From contig NW_003101673.1 of the NCBI RefSeq assembly GCF_000003855.2, positions 936,801-1,000,800 of the forward strand: 64,000 bases of DNA. The letters are read 5' to 3'. The translations under genes and the position numbers were made by a program. The notes under the pieces were generated by a model. It searched no databases and was not told the DNA's origin. It worked only from the letters and a program-made list of their open reading frames with translations. Shown here piece after piece: positions 34,311-45,324 of the stretch; within the stretch, counting starts at the first letter, position 1, and each line of letters begins with the position of its first letter. The stretch is from Blastomyces gilchristii SLH14081 (taxonomy: Eukaryota > Ascomycota > Eurotiomycetes > Onygenales > Ajellomycetaceae).

Positions 34311-35668
34311 CATTCTCTCAGTGTATTTAATATGAACTTCTCTTGTATCTAATTTACAGAATTCTCACTCATGAAATCAGGTCTGTAACTGATTATATCA
34401 GATATTACAGTATCTGATCTCTTTCAGTATTTAATATTAAGATTATACACTTAAAACTCTGAGATTCAATATACTAAGTATTTGAAAGATTTTATTATTA
34501 ATTATAAATAGACAAGACTTTCATGATCTGTGATCACTGTTGTTGTATACTCATTGTCAATATATCTATTTCATAATATCAGTGTATGCTTTATTACTAG
34601 TAATTTCTTTTCATATACTGAGTAATTGAGCTCAGTATCTGATAGTTTTCTATCATCATACATCACTGAGTGCAGCTTGTCATTCTTACTCATCTGTAGA
34701 AGAGTGTCTTTAATAGCTTATTTAAATATATTCATCTCAATGTAGAAAGGTTTATCACAATCTGATTGAATAAGCACTGAGAATATTATTATACATTCTC
34801 TCAGTGTGAGAAAAGTCTCTTTGTATATAATATTTCAGATAAGTGACTGAAACTTCTTCTTCTGCAGATTAGCATCTGTTTCTCTTAAGAGATCTAAGAG
34901 TGATATAGCTATTTATATGAAATTCTTAATAAATCTGCAGTAATATGAGACTAACTCAAGAAACTGTTATACATAATATACATTTCTCAGCTGTGACTAA
35001 TTTACTATAACATTCAATTTCTCTGAAATGAGGTATATACAGTTATTACTCACTACATGTTCTATAAACTTTAACTCTTCTGTTTCAAACACACACTTTG
35101 TTAATTTAATATAGAGCTTATACTCTGTCAGAGTTATAAGCACTTCATCAAGATACTTCAGATATTCATTATATAAGTTTGAGAAGACTAGAATGTTATT
35201 CAAATATATAAGATATAAGATTTCATTCTGTTTATAAAGAATTATATTCATTATCATTTGAAAGATGACAGACACATTTATTAGACTGAATGATATTATC
35301 AGAAATTCAAACTTCTCTCATTATGTATTAAATGTGATTTATGAGACTGATAGTTTATCTACACAGATCTGTCAGTATTCTGAGAGAAGATTGATCTTCA
35401 GTAAATATCAGATATTTTCAACTGTATTTAACTGTTATTGAATCTGTGACAGTGAATATTCATTCTTGATCATAAGCTTGTTAAGTACTTGATAATTAAT
35501 ACACATTTGTCACTTCTCATCTATCTTTTTCATAAATAGAACTGAAAAGCCTCATGTACTTAATAAGAGTTGTATGAGATCATGTTTTAGAAGGTCTGTG
35601 ATCTGACACTTCTGTTCTTCAAGATGTATTTATGACAGAGAGTATACATTCTGTTTGACTGATTTTAT
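34311..35668 (-). pseudogene. Reverse transcriptase and RNase H remnant of B
   Basis: The open piece 34997-35275 carries ILYLIYLNNILVFSNLYNEY, with both catalytic Asp lost, and KCVFETEELKFIEHVVSN. RNase H follows towards 34400. The N-terminal side is cut by the first MITE at 35677 (attctctg duplicated). Confidence 0.87.
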
Positions 35669-36190
35669 ATTCTCTGTAGACTGACCGTGTGACCGTGTCT
35701 GAAACCAGGACCAGAATATTTGATAGTCTCATTATCAATTCAACTGATCTTATTACACTGTTTTAACATTATATAGTAGTCTCATACTGTTTCAGTGAGA
35801 CTTACTGTCTACTCTTATCACATTTTTCAAATGAGACCATGATTTTCACTTCTCAATTTAAATTATTTTTATTACTTTAAATGACTTTAAATCTCATTTG
35901 AGTGTTATCAACAAGCGTTACTTTTTAAAAAATTAAAAATAGTCTAAAAAAAACCTTAAAATGTCTAAAAATAGTAACTTTATGCTAAGAATGAAACTAA
36001 ATGAAATCAAATGAGATCACTTTCTTATTTTTTCTAAGTCATGGTCTTATTTTGAGATCTGATATATAGTCACTTTGCATGTTTTTTTAATGATTAGTCC
36101 CAGCAGGATTCACGCCAAGAAATGTATGAGACCAGATCAAATGAAATCAAACGTGAAATTCATGGTCTCAGCGGCCAGGCTAATTCTCTG
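35669..36190 (+). mobile_element. 506-bp hAT-type MITE, copy 1
   Basis: The element is 35677-36182 with ends tagactgaccg and cggccaggcta (imperfect 11-bp inverted repeats). It is flanked by perfect 8-bp duplications attctctg (35669-35676 and 36183-36190), the size made by hAT transposases. The uninterrupted site is visible in C at about 28975. It has no coding capacity. Its terminal ~38 and ~95 bp match the ends of hAT2 and hAT1. GG and CC sites are heavily converted relative to copy 3. Confidence 0.93.
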
Positions 36191-36344
36191 TGTTAATCTC
36201 ATGTATAAATTCTCATTTCAGTAGCAATTTCAGTGAAAGATCTGTTTGAAAGATCTTCTCATACTTCTTCAGAAGCTTCTTCATATGTTTATTCTCTTAT
36301 ATATTCTTTATCTTGATTTTCTCTGCTTTCAGATCCTGTATAAC
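36191..36344 (-). other. B fragment between two MITEs
   Basis: 154 bp of B Pol upstream of RT (counterpart of C 28983-29140), ending at the atacagaa target. It carries no motif of its own. Confidence 0.75.
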
Positions 36345-36866
36345 ATACAGAATAGACTGACTGTGTGACCGTGTCTGAGACCAGGATCAGATTTTTTGAT
36401 AGTTTCATTACCAATTCGACTGATCTCATTACACAGTTTTAACATTAGATAGTAGTTTCATACTATCTCAGTGGAACTTACTGTCTACTCTTGTCACATT
36501 TTCCAAATGAGATCATGATTTCCACTTCTCAATTTAAATTATTTTTATTGCTTTAAATGACTTTAAATCTCATTTGAGTGTTATCAAAAAGCGTTACTTT
36601 TTAAAAAATTAAAAATAGTCTAAAAAAACCCTTAAAATGTCTAAAAATAGTAACTTTATGTCAAGAATGAGACTAAATGAGATCAAATGAGATCACTTTC
36701 TCATTTTTTTCAAGTCATGGTTCCATTTTAAGATCTGATATATAGTCACTTTACATGTTTTTTTAATAGCCAGTCTCAGCAGGATTCACACCAAGAAATG
36801 TATGAGATCAGATCAAATGGAATCAAACGTGAAATTCATAATCCCGGCGGCCAGTCTAATACAGAA
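36345..36866 (+). mobile_element. 506-bp hAT-type MITE, copy 2
   Basis: The element is 36353-36858, same length and orientation as copy 1, flanked by perfect atacagaa (36345-36352 and 36859-36866). The left end is tagactgactg and the right end cggccagtcta. Mutations differ from those of copy 1, so decay was independent. Confidence 0.93.
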
Positions 36867-37262
36867 TACTTTTGAATAAGGTTTTACAAATTATTCTCTT
36901 TGCTTGTTAATGTGTAAGTAGATTTAATCCTTTTATATCAGAGATGTGAAATGTTCTTCTCATATCAGTTAATAGAATTATATGAACTGTTTTCTTCTTA
37001 TCAGTTAACTGTATATGATATGTACATCATTAGATCTGTGAATTAAATCTTTGAAATTAATTGAGTCTGAGAATAAGATAATATTTCACATTCTACAGCT
37101 CTCATGCTCAAATATAGCAAAATCATTCTCTGAAGTGCAAGGGAACTCTTACTCTTATAAGTAATATTAAATATTAATTATCAGACAATCTTATACATCA
37201 GAAATTCTTTACTCAGCAGATTTCTTTCAGTCTTCAGATTATATAATTATCAATATATTATA
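36867..37262 (-). pseudogene. B protease/RT N-terminal region
   Basis: Counterpart of A 7250-7640 on the minus strand, between MITE 2 and SINE 3. The protease motif is split by the SINE insertion at the taaaagctt target. No intact frame. Confidence 0.65.
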
Positions 37263-37665
37263 TAAAAGCTTTTGTTATTATTATTATTATTATTATTATT
37301 CTTCTATTATACTCATATGCAAGCGCAGCTTATGATGAGTTCTTGCGTGATGTTAAATACAGGTTAAGTGTTGATTATACAGGAGGAAATACAGGTGTTG
37401 AGACCACGCCAAGATAACAAGAACATAGAAAAATACAAAGAAGTGACAATTAGATACATGCGATAATAACTTCCCAGCTCAGGAACATAGAGCAATTCAT
37501 TGAAGCGATTTGTACACCTCTGTATTTATTAGAAACCTGAGGTGCTTGAGTTCCGGATTTAATGTATCCCCTGCGGGTTTCGAACCCACGCGCCTTGGTT
37601 TCCCACGCCAAGGTGCTACCGGGTGGCCGCATTAACCATTCGGCCACCGGGGCTAAAAGCTTCTG
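37263..37665 (-). mobile_element. SINE copy 3, best preserved, with 12-bp target duplication
   Basis: The element is 37275-37653, read on the minus strand from gccccggtggccgaatgg (A-box TGGCCGAATGG) and ggtttcgaacc (B-box) to the (AAT)n tail. Flanks taaaagcttttg (37263-37274) and taaaagcttctg (37654-37665) differ by one C/T change. It keeps nearly all CpGs (accggggc, gtggccgc, acgcgcc), so it is probably the youngest of the three. A 65-codon minus-strand frame at 37450-37647 is accidental. The GCCCC/GGGG acceptor pairing is still visible. Confidence 0.94.
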
Positions 37666-37776
37666 TATTCACTAACACTTTTACAGCTATCTCTTAATTC
37701 TTATCTAAGTGCTCTTTATATATTAACATTTCAAATCTTAAGACATTGAGATAAGTATTTACTTCATTATTCTTAT
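37666..37776 (-). other. B fragment between SINE 3 and hAT2
   Basis: About 110 bp of the Gag-Pol junction of B (counterpart of C 29550-29665). It ends at tctacatc (37777-37784), the left target copy of hAT2. Confidence 0.75.
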
Positions 37777-39287
37777 CTACATCTAGACTGGCTGATGAGA
37801 TCATGAATTTCACATTTAATCTCATTTAATCTGATCTCATACATTTCTTGATGTGAGTCTCATCAGAATCAAGTCTCAAAAAAATCTGAAAATGAATCAT
37901 TTCTGAGAGAAATGATGTGAAAAATGACCAGATTTAATTCAAGAACAGTGAAATGAGAGTAATTTTTCAGAATAAACTGTGAAAGATGATCATTCTTTCA
38001 AAATCAGAATAAGACTGAGACTGAAGATTAAAATCAGTCTCATTCAGTTCATTCAGTAATTGCTTATATAATCAGAATTTGATAATGATTATTGATAATG
38101 CTCATGAAACAACTAAATACATTCTTATACAAGTTTATTCTTCACTTTCTCATGAAAACTACACTTCTCTGATATACTGTGATCAGAGGTATTAAACTGT
38201 CTGATAATTTCATGTTTTACAATCATGAGTTTCTTGATTATTTCTTCTTGTAATTGTCTCTGATGATAGTGACAAATATCTTGACTTGAGTTGAACTTTA
38301 ACTTCATTCTCACCCCTGTCAATGAAATTATCAGAATATTATACATCATCAGTGTAATAGTTGAATATATACTCTCAATAATTTTTCATAACTCTAGAAT
38401 TGATTTGATATGTAAATTTGTCAGATTATCTTGAAGATAGCAGTCAAATTCAGTTTTACAAGCATGTAGTTTTGCCTGATTTTCAGTTATAATCAATGTA
38501 TGTAAGTTCTGTTTCAAAGTTAGTATTATAGTTCTATGTAATATGAAGCATTATCAAAGATCATTACTTACTAGAGAATTGTATTTCACTGTCTTCACAT
38601 CTTGAACATTCGCTCATTCAAATCTCTGATAGTTGATATTGTAGTAGTCTCAGGCTAATTTAACATATAAGTCTCATTTCTTCTCTGTTCAATCTTGAGA
38701 AGTGTAGATGTTAACTTAATAGAAGAGATCTAGTAGAGCTGCTATAGTATAGTACTCTGTAAAAGATTGTTCTGTTTTACTGTAGTAATATGCCAGTTTA
38801 TCTCTTACAGTAACAATAGCCTGTGCTATAGCATTATTTCAGACTGAATTTCTTTTTAAGTAATTCAACTGCTTCTCAAGATGAGTAAATAAACTATTAT
38901 ACACTCATCAGACTGACTACAGCATTAGTGTATAAGTGATTGAGACTGTCTTTATTATCTTATAAAACTGAAACAGTAAATCAATCACATATTTTAACTG
39001 AGTTCACTTTATATCAGAAAGTTTCAATATCTGAATCTTTTTTCAATCAGAGTATTGCATTTAATAATTAATTATCTGATACAATTGAAGAGTCTGAACA
39101 GTTATCTTATATATTGAACTTTACTGTGTTCTAACATTCTGTATCATATTCAGTGATGTGACTGATTTGTTTATTTATTGAATATTATGAAATCATTGTT
39201 ATTGTTTAGAAGAGATACAAATCATATTAGCAATGTTTTGAATCTATGATATTTAAATTATTAGTCAATCTATTCAAAATTAACAGT

Positions 39288-39352
39288 AGTGTTATCAAAA
39301 AGTGTTACTAAAAAGCAATATTAAAAAGTGTTATCAAAAAACATTATCTTTT
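39288..39352 (+). repeat. Tandem ~13-bp repeats (GTGTTAYYAAAAA) in hAT2
   Basis: Five imperfect units in a row: gtgttatcaaaaa, gtgttactaaaaa, gcaatattaaaaa, gtgttatcaaaaa and a decayed acattatc. The same unit recurs singly in hAT2 at about 41345-41370 and 41622-41650, in hAT1 at 1976-2035, and in each MITE (about 35908, 36578 and 55560). Confidence 0.75.
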
Positions 39353-39379
39353 CTAAAGTGAATGTAAAAGTTACTTGAG

Positions 39380-39625
39380 TAATCACTTTCATCTCATTCT
39401 CATCTCAAGAATCAGTCATCTTATTATTCTTCATCTCAATATTAAGATTCTTTATCAGTGTTTGTATTACAAGTTGAACCACATGAGCAATGCAGAGAAT
39501 ATGACCTTGTTTATCATTTCAGAAATGCAAAGCCAATTTTTGCTCTAAGCTCTTCATCATAGTGTAGTTATTCACAGCATTATCAGTTGTAATTATAAGA
39601 AGACTGAGACTAATATCTCAATAGT
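39380..39625 (-). pseudogene. hAT transposase core of hAT2
   Basis: On the minus strand the frame reads IITTDNAVNNYTMMKSLEQK, then LALHF, a stop, and NDKQGHILCIAHVVQLVIQTLI. This is the hAT signature: the conserved TDNA.NN segment before the helical insertion, and the R/H-I-x-C-x-A-H-x-x-x-L-V block. It uses a DDE-type cut-and-paste mechanism. One stop (TGA, from TGG or CGA) interrupts these ~55 codons. The rest of the gene is too decayed to trace, and the C-terminal dimerisation domain expected towards 37900-38700 is not recognisable. Confidence 0.85.
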
Positions 39626-41030
39626 TATTTTTAATCACAGTTATTAATATCTCTGTTATATAATTCTCAGTATGACTACTGATCAATGATTTAAATTTAA
39701 TTAATGTCTCTTAATAAGTTCAGTTCTTATCAATGTAATAACATATAACTCTTATAAATGTAAGATTGTTTATACTAGTTCATGCATTCACTGTGAGAGA
39801 CACTCTTTGATAATTCTTCAACTCTGATTCTAGATATTGTATATTAACTTTATAGTGTGTCTTGAGATTGAACTGAAGACAGAATTGATGTGAAATATGA
39901 AGATTTGAATTAAGCATTTGAAGAAGTGTTCAGAATTCAGGGTTTTTAATTGATTGAAGAGAAAGATTCAGAGATATATATATACAAAGTAATTATTCAC
40001 AGAAGTTATCAGATGAGAGTTATGAAATCAGAGTATTAATACAGAATCATTTTCACATGATTTTCTTTAAATTAGAAAGTTAGTATTATCAAAAATTATT
40101 ATCTGATAGAGTAACTTATCAGCTCAGTAGTAATTTTCTGATTATTTTTCTTTTATTATCTGCATTCTGATGACTTTAGATGTTGAGAAATTTCTTCAGA
40201 GTTATAATCAGTTTATGATGAATGTTTCTGAATGAAGTTACAGTAATTATAGTAGAGAGATGACTCTTCAGTAATCTGCAATGCAATCTGTTGATAATTA
40301 TTTCATAGTTCATCTCAATATTTGTGTTGAGTTTTTCATAAATTTCATGACCTGGAATCAGATATGAAGAATGAAGTGATTATTCATCATAATTGAAAGA
40401 GAGCATTCTGTGTTGAATTGTAAATAACATAGACTTTGTGATTCACAGTGATTTCTTGAAGAGTTTATGAATCTTCAATAGAAGTAAAAAAAGTAAAAGA
40501 AGTGAATTTAGAAGACATGATAATAATTTGAGAAAGATAATAATTTATTTTCAATAACTGATCACTGATGTGTGTAAGAAGAATTAATATAAGAGAAAAT
40601 AATCTTGTTTCTTAGCTTAGTTATAATTTTAGTACTCACTCAGATTGAATATTATCAATGTATAAAAGTAAATAAACAATCTTGATTAATCTCTATCATA
40701 TTTCTTGAAATATATTAATATTATGAAAGAGAGTGTTACTAAATTGCATTATCAGATAATATCATTAAAAATATATTAATATTGTAAATATTAATGTTGA
40801 AAAAATGTTGATACTTATATATTATAGTGATTTATGAATCATGATAGTTAAATATATATATATATATATATATTGTTTCTGACTTGATTACAACTTGTAC
40901 AATAATTTTTAAAAACTCAAAATTAATTTCAATTATTAATAATTATGAACTTATAACTAACTAATATAAAAAGAAAAAAACTTTTTCTACTCATCATCTT
41001 TCTTCTCTTTCTCATTCTTCTTATTATTCT

Positions 41031-41340
41031 TCACAATTCACTTTTCATTCTTCTTCTTTTCTTCTTCTTCTTATCTAAGATAATAATCATCTCAAAATCT
41101 CTCTCTGCTGCCTTCTCAGAGAAGGGTTTCTGCTGCTTCTCTTCAGTCAGGTCAATCTGCACCTCAAAATTCCACATTTCCTGGTCTGCTGTCTCAGGTT
41201 TCACCCCAGTGATAAGCAGATTGACATACTCAGAGAGCAGGGCTGTCTTCTCAATGTCCTGGATTATGAAGTGCATTCAAGACCTGAACAAGGTCTCAAT
41301 CTCCTTCTTCTCTGCCAGCTCCTGCTAATCAATTAGAGAA
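41031..41340 (-). CDS. Conserved-looking frame in hAT2, unknown
   Basis: The minus-strand frame 41031-41276 encodes MHFIIQDIEKTALLSEYVNL, then KPETADQEMWNFEVQIDL and a Lys/Arg-rich end. The same frame extends upstream past one stop with QELAEKKEIETLFR (41277-41325). Its base composition is clearly richer in C and G than its surroundings and it keeps a TGG codon. It is probably an exon of the hAT protein (N-terminal half) or captured host sequence. I do not recognise the family. A tag|CAG acceptor-like junction precedes it at about 41333. Confidence 0.45.
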
Positions 41341-41849
41341 CAGAAGTGTTATCAAAAATTGTTATCTTTCAATAAAAAACTTATCAGTTTTGACTTCTTT
41401 ATCTCTCACTTCAATATCTTCTTAATCTTCTTCTGTTATCACTTATTTACAGTAACACTCTTCTTCTCTCTCTCTCTCTTCATCTTGATCTTAAATCATT
41501 CTCAGAACTTCTTCTGATCTTATCACTGCTGCATGAGACTCTTCACTGTCTTCTTTTTCAATCTCTCACAGGCAGTGTCATTCACATTATTTCTATACTT
41601 AGTTCAGTCTAAATCTATCAGAAGTGTTACTTAAAATTGTTATCATTTTACTTTCTTACAGAGTCTCTTCAAGGCATTATAACATGTCTTATAATCTGTC
41701 TTCTCATGCTTGAACACCTTCTTCTTCTCTCTCTTCAATCTGTGACAGTGCTCACGCGCCTTGATGATCTGCAGGACCGCAGAATATTTGAAGAGAAATG
41801 ACATGATTGGTTTTGATAAGTGTTGAGAGAGAGATAGAGGTAGGCAATA

Positions 41850-41940
41850 ATATGATAATAATGATAATGATGATGATAATTATGATGATGGTGATAGTGA
41901 TAATGATGATGGTGATAATGATAATAATGAAAGAGAAAGT
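41850..41940. repeat. GAT/GATAAT microsatellite
   Basis: Imperfect gataatgatgatgataat repeats about 90 bp long within hAT2. They create a spurious His/Tyr-rich frame on the minus strand (41735-41944). Confidence 0.85.
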
Positions 41941-42394
41941 GCATCAGAATATATTATTAACTTATCAAATATAAAGAGACAAAGAAACTATTAACAGCTT
42001 TCAGAGATGTACAGAAATGACTACAGTGTTACATAGCAATATTATCTTCATTTAATACATGCACTATTGATATTCTTTGTATGCATTTATCATATAATCT
42101 ATATCAGAGATACATGTAGAAAACAGATCTTTGTTACTAGAAAGAATGATTGCAGCAATTCTCTGTTTTCATATTATAAAGATAAGTTATTCTTATTTCT
42201 TTCTTCTCTCTTTTCTCTTCTTCTTCAACTCATCACTAAGTTCAAGCTAGTATAAAAACTATTAAAACACTCATAGAAACTCTTAAATTGAAGAGTATAG
42301 ACTAATCAAATTTTAAATGCAGATGAATCAAATTAATTCAATAATACTAATTATTCATTCTTCTCTCAATAAAACAACAGTCACATCTTTCCCT

Positions 42395-42545
42395 TCCTTC
42401 TCAAATGAAACATGGCTCGCGAAAAGTGAGTACCATGCCAGGCCATAATGATCAACACAGCCTCAGCATGCAGGGCTGTATATACACAGTGTGTGCTGAA
42501 CTGAGAGACTGCATGAGTTGCAAACTGACAGCAGCATCTCAGAAA
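42395..42545 (+). other. CpG-keeping island in hAT2 with ATG and splice-like sites
   Basis: A pyrimidine-rich leader (catctttcccttccttctc) precedes ATGGCTCGCGAAAA followed at once by GTGAGTACC, a strong 5' splice-site match. About 100 bp later comes ctgacagcagcatctcag, a fungal-like branch point and acceptor. The layout resembles the first exon and intron of a host gene. The downstream frame stops after a few codons, so at most a fragment is present. It could also be the hAT leader. Confidence 0.35.
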
Positions 42546-42667
42546 GAGCTGTGTGACATGAGAAAGCTGTAACTCTCAGTCATATATACAGAGAATAAAT
42601 CACTGCAGTAAGTGTATATGCATTGCATGAAAGTAATACTTTTTAATAATACTCAGTCTCTGATATC

Positions 42668-42901
42668 ATGAAAATAGAGTCTCTTTATGAGATTCATTTT
42701 TATCAGAAGTCAGAGAATCTTATATTTCTTAAGATCATCTTCACATGTCTTATCTGTGAAATCAATGAGAGAAATCATCAATTTCAGTGTTCTGCTCTTG
42801 ATATCATTCAAGTGATAGCAGAGTTCACTCTGACCACACTTTTTGAGTGTATATTTTCTAATTATTCACATTTATACAGATATATACTGATTATTTATTA
42901 G
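42668..42901 (+). CDS. 77-codon frame in hAT2, unrecognised
   Basis: Open frame MKIESLYEIHFYQKSENLIF...FECIFSNYSHLYRYILIIY on the strand opposite to the transposase, with no domain recognised. Its openness in AT-rich DNA is mildly unusual, but there is no second copy here to test conservation. Confidence 0.2.
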   Translation: MKIESLYEIHFYQKSENLIFLKIIFTCLICEINERNHQFQCSALDIIQVIAEFTLTTLFECIFSNYSHLYRYILIIY

Positions 42902-43021
42902 ATGATGTTAAGGCAATGACTCATTGCAGCTGTGTTACTCTCACTGTGAGAAATACACAGTTAATGATGAACATTGCAAAGACTCTGAGAAGTGAGTATT
43001 TTGAAAATACTGTAGCTCTGC

Positions 43022-43180
43022 AACCTTGATTTTTTTTGTTTTTATTTTTTATTTTTTTCTTTTTCTTTTATTTTTTTTTTTTTTTTATTGTGATTTTTTC
43101 TTATGTTTGTTTTGTTTTTTGTTTTTTGTTTTTTTTTATATTTTATGTTTTTTTCATAATTAAAATTATATGAATTATGA
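43022..43180. repeat. T-rich low-complexity tract
   Basis: Runs of 8 to more than 10 T with occasional g, c or a (ttttttttttttt near 43075) inside the 5' part of hAT2. No feature is assigned; they may be transcript-related or replication slippage. Confidence 0.8.
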
Positions 43181-43534
43181 TCTGTGTTTAGAAAAGTAAT
43201 GATATTTAGTAACACTCTCTATTGAATTTTCAACAAATGAGCACTATGTTATAATATTATATAAGTGAGAAGTGATTTCATGATCTCATTTAATGCCATT
43301 CTCAATAATGAGATCAGAATGAAAATGTGACTAAGAATTCAAACATATTCTTTATCTGAGACTAGATTTTTATTTGAAAAGTGAATCTGAGATCTTTAAT
43401 ATTTGAAATAACATGATTTGAGATCAATGTGATGAACACAAATCATGATCAGAAGTAATGCTTTTAGGCAACATGACAACTGTAAAGTTTGATCCTGGTC
43501 CCAGACACGGTCACACGGTCAGTCAGACTACATC

Positions 43535-45324
43535 TCATTCAGAAGCCTGCTTTCTCTTGATATTTACAGAATTCAGAGAGTTATCTAACACAGACATCTC
43601 TTTCACTTCAAAGACTTTTTATAGAATATTAGTAAGTGTCTCTGAGCTTACTGATTCTGCTAGTTTTTTTAACTCTCTTACTTCTCTTAACTGTGTACAC
43701 TGTGTGCAATCTTTTACATCATGATTTTAGCATTCACAGTTAAAGCAAGCTTAATGCTTGTGATATCAAGATTTTCACTCAGAGAATCTCTTTTTCAGAG
43801 AATTTAGCACTTTAACAATGATATTCAAATCTAGATTCATCATATCTGAGTATGTAGCTTGTATTATTGAAGTCTGATTATCTGTTCTCTGTTAATATAT
43901 ACTTAATTACAGTATTTTCTGTTATAATTGACTCACTTATTTCTGTATAATGAGAATGTTGTATGCTTCTTTCACTGTGTCTAATTATAAGATTAAGCAT
44001 TTTCATTTCACTCTTAACTTAAGTATAAGATCATGAATAAAGATCTGTAAATAGAAAGATGTTGAAAGCTCTTCATTCAATATAAGATAGTGTAAGCTGA
44101 AGTATATAAAGTATAATATAAGATTACTCACTTATCTACACTCAGTGAAGTATTTACAATACTTATCTTATATATTCACTTTCTCAAAGTTATACAAGAT
44201 TCATTTGAAAAACTTATTTCATGTTTATGAGAATGAATATTACTTCAGATCTGTGAAATTTATCTTTTTATCAGTTATTTATAATGACTTTGCTTTTCTA
44301 CATAGAAATGCAGCAGATCTTAGAACTTGTTAAAATTTCATTGACTGTCTGTCTGTAAGTTCATATTTAATCTGATAATATAATTACATCTGACTTAGTC
44401 AACTGATTGCAGTATCATTTTTTCAGTCATTATTAAAGCTTAATAACTTCAGTAGATCTTCTAACTTGATATATTTCATACTCAGATTCTCATTCTGTAC
44501 AGTGATTTCAGATAATATATATACTTCTGAAGAGATTATGAACAATTATAGTGAGATCTTCAGATTCAGTACAGTTATCTATCTATGTAAATATTCAATC
44601 TTCTACTGCAGATCTAAGATCTGGTTTTCTCTATTCTTATTAATAATGATAATTATGTCAGTAAAGCTTTTCATAGTGAATGCTTGATTTACAGTGAATA
44701 TCAATTATTGTTTGACTTCTGCCTCAGCCTGCCACTGTATACACAAGCTCTTAATTTCATTTAGAATTCTCATACATGTACAGAGCTTCAATTCTTTCAG
44801 TGATTTCGGCTACTTTTCTTACTGCTTTAAGTAAACTCTCTAAGAGGTTCTGCATATCTTTCAGTTCAGATAGCAGAGAAGAATGTTTATATTAGCTAGA
44901 AAAGATATTCATTTCAGTGATTTCTCATTGATTATATAATGTCTATTATTATATTACTATATCATTATATCACTATATTATTATATGATTTCTGTTATTA
45001 TTGTATGACTTCAGTGATGACTATCTCTCTTTTTATTCTTCTTTTAAATAGAGAGTGAACTTCTTTAAATCTGATTCATCACTCTCATCTTCTTTCTCAC
45101 ATCTTATTCATTCACATACATAGCATTTATCTGAGTGTGAAGTTTTTTCTCAATAAGTAAAGCAGTATCAATCAGATACTCTTTCACTCATCACTCTTTA
45201 TATACTATCTTTTGAGACATTTTAGAATCATACTGACATGATAACTATAAATCACTTCATAGATGGAATTATCATGCACTGAAGAAGTCTGTGCTTCTCA
45301 CCAGTTTTTAGACATGCTATCAGA
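43535..45324 (-). pseudogene. gag: Gag remnant of B
   Basis: Minus-strand counterpart of A 5311-7080: leader next to the 5' LTR, Gag coding from about 44890 down, and a CCHC-like region near 43710-43760 with Cys lost. The plus-strand frames 43458-43724, 44145-44333 and 44466-44687 are shadows. It is interrupted by hAT2 on the left. Confidence 0.7.

Larger units (their letters stand above)
37777..43534 (-). mobile_element. hAT DNA transposon copy 2 (hAT2), near complete
   Basis: The element is 37785-43526 (about 5.7 kb). The left end tagactggctg and right end cacggtcacacggtcagtc match the two ends of the 506-bp MITEs. The flanks tctacatc (37777-37784) and actacatc (43527-43534) form an 8-bp duplication with one mismatch. 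The site before insertion is readable from C at about 29665. The transposase is coded on the minus strand, and the hAT core motifs lie at 39460-39600. The right terminus shows two base changes from the MITE end. The copy is inactive. Confidence 0.88.

Noticed and set aside
37450..37647. 65-codon minus-strand frame in a GC-richer patch
   Set aside because: It lies wholly inside SINE copy 3, starting in the tRNA-derived head; SINEs are non-coding.
41735..41944. His/Tyr-rich 69-codon frame
   Set aside because: It is the translation of the GAT/GATAAT microsatellite.
43022..43180. Poly(T) tract as a retroposon poly(A) tail
   Set aside because: It lies inside hAT2, with no element boundary or duplication next to it and internal g/c interruptions.
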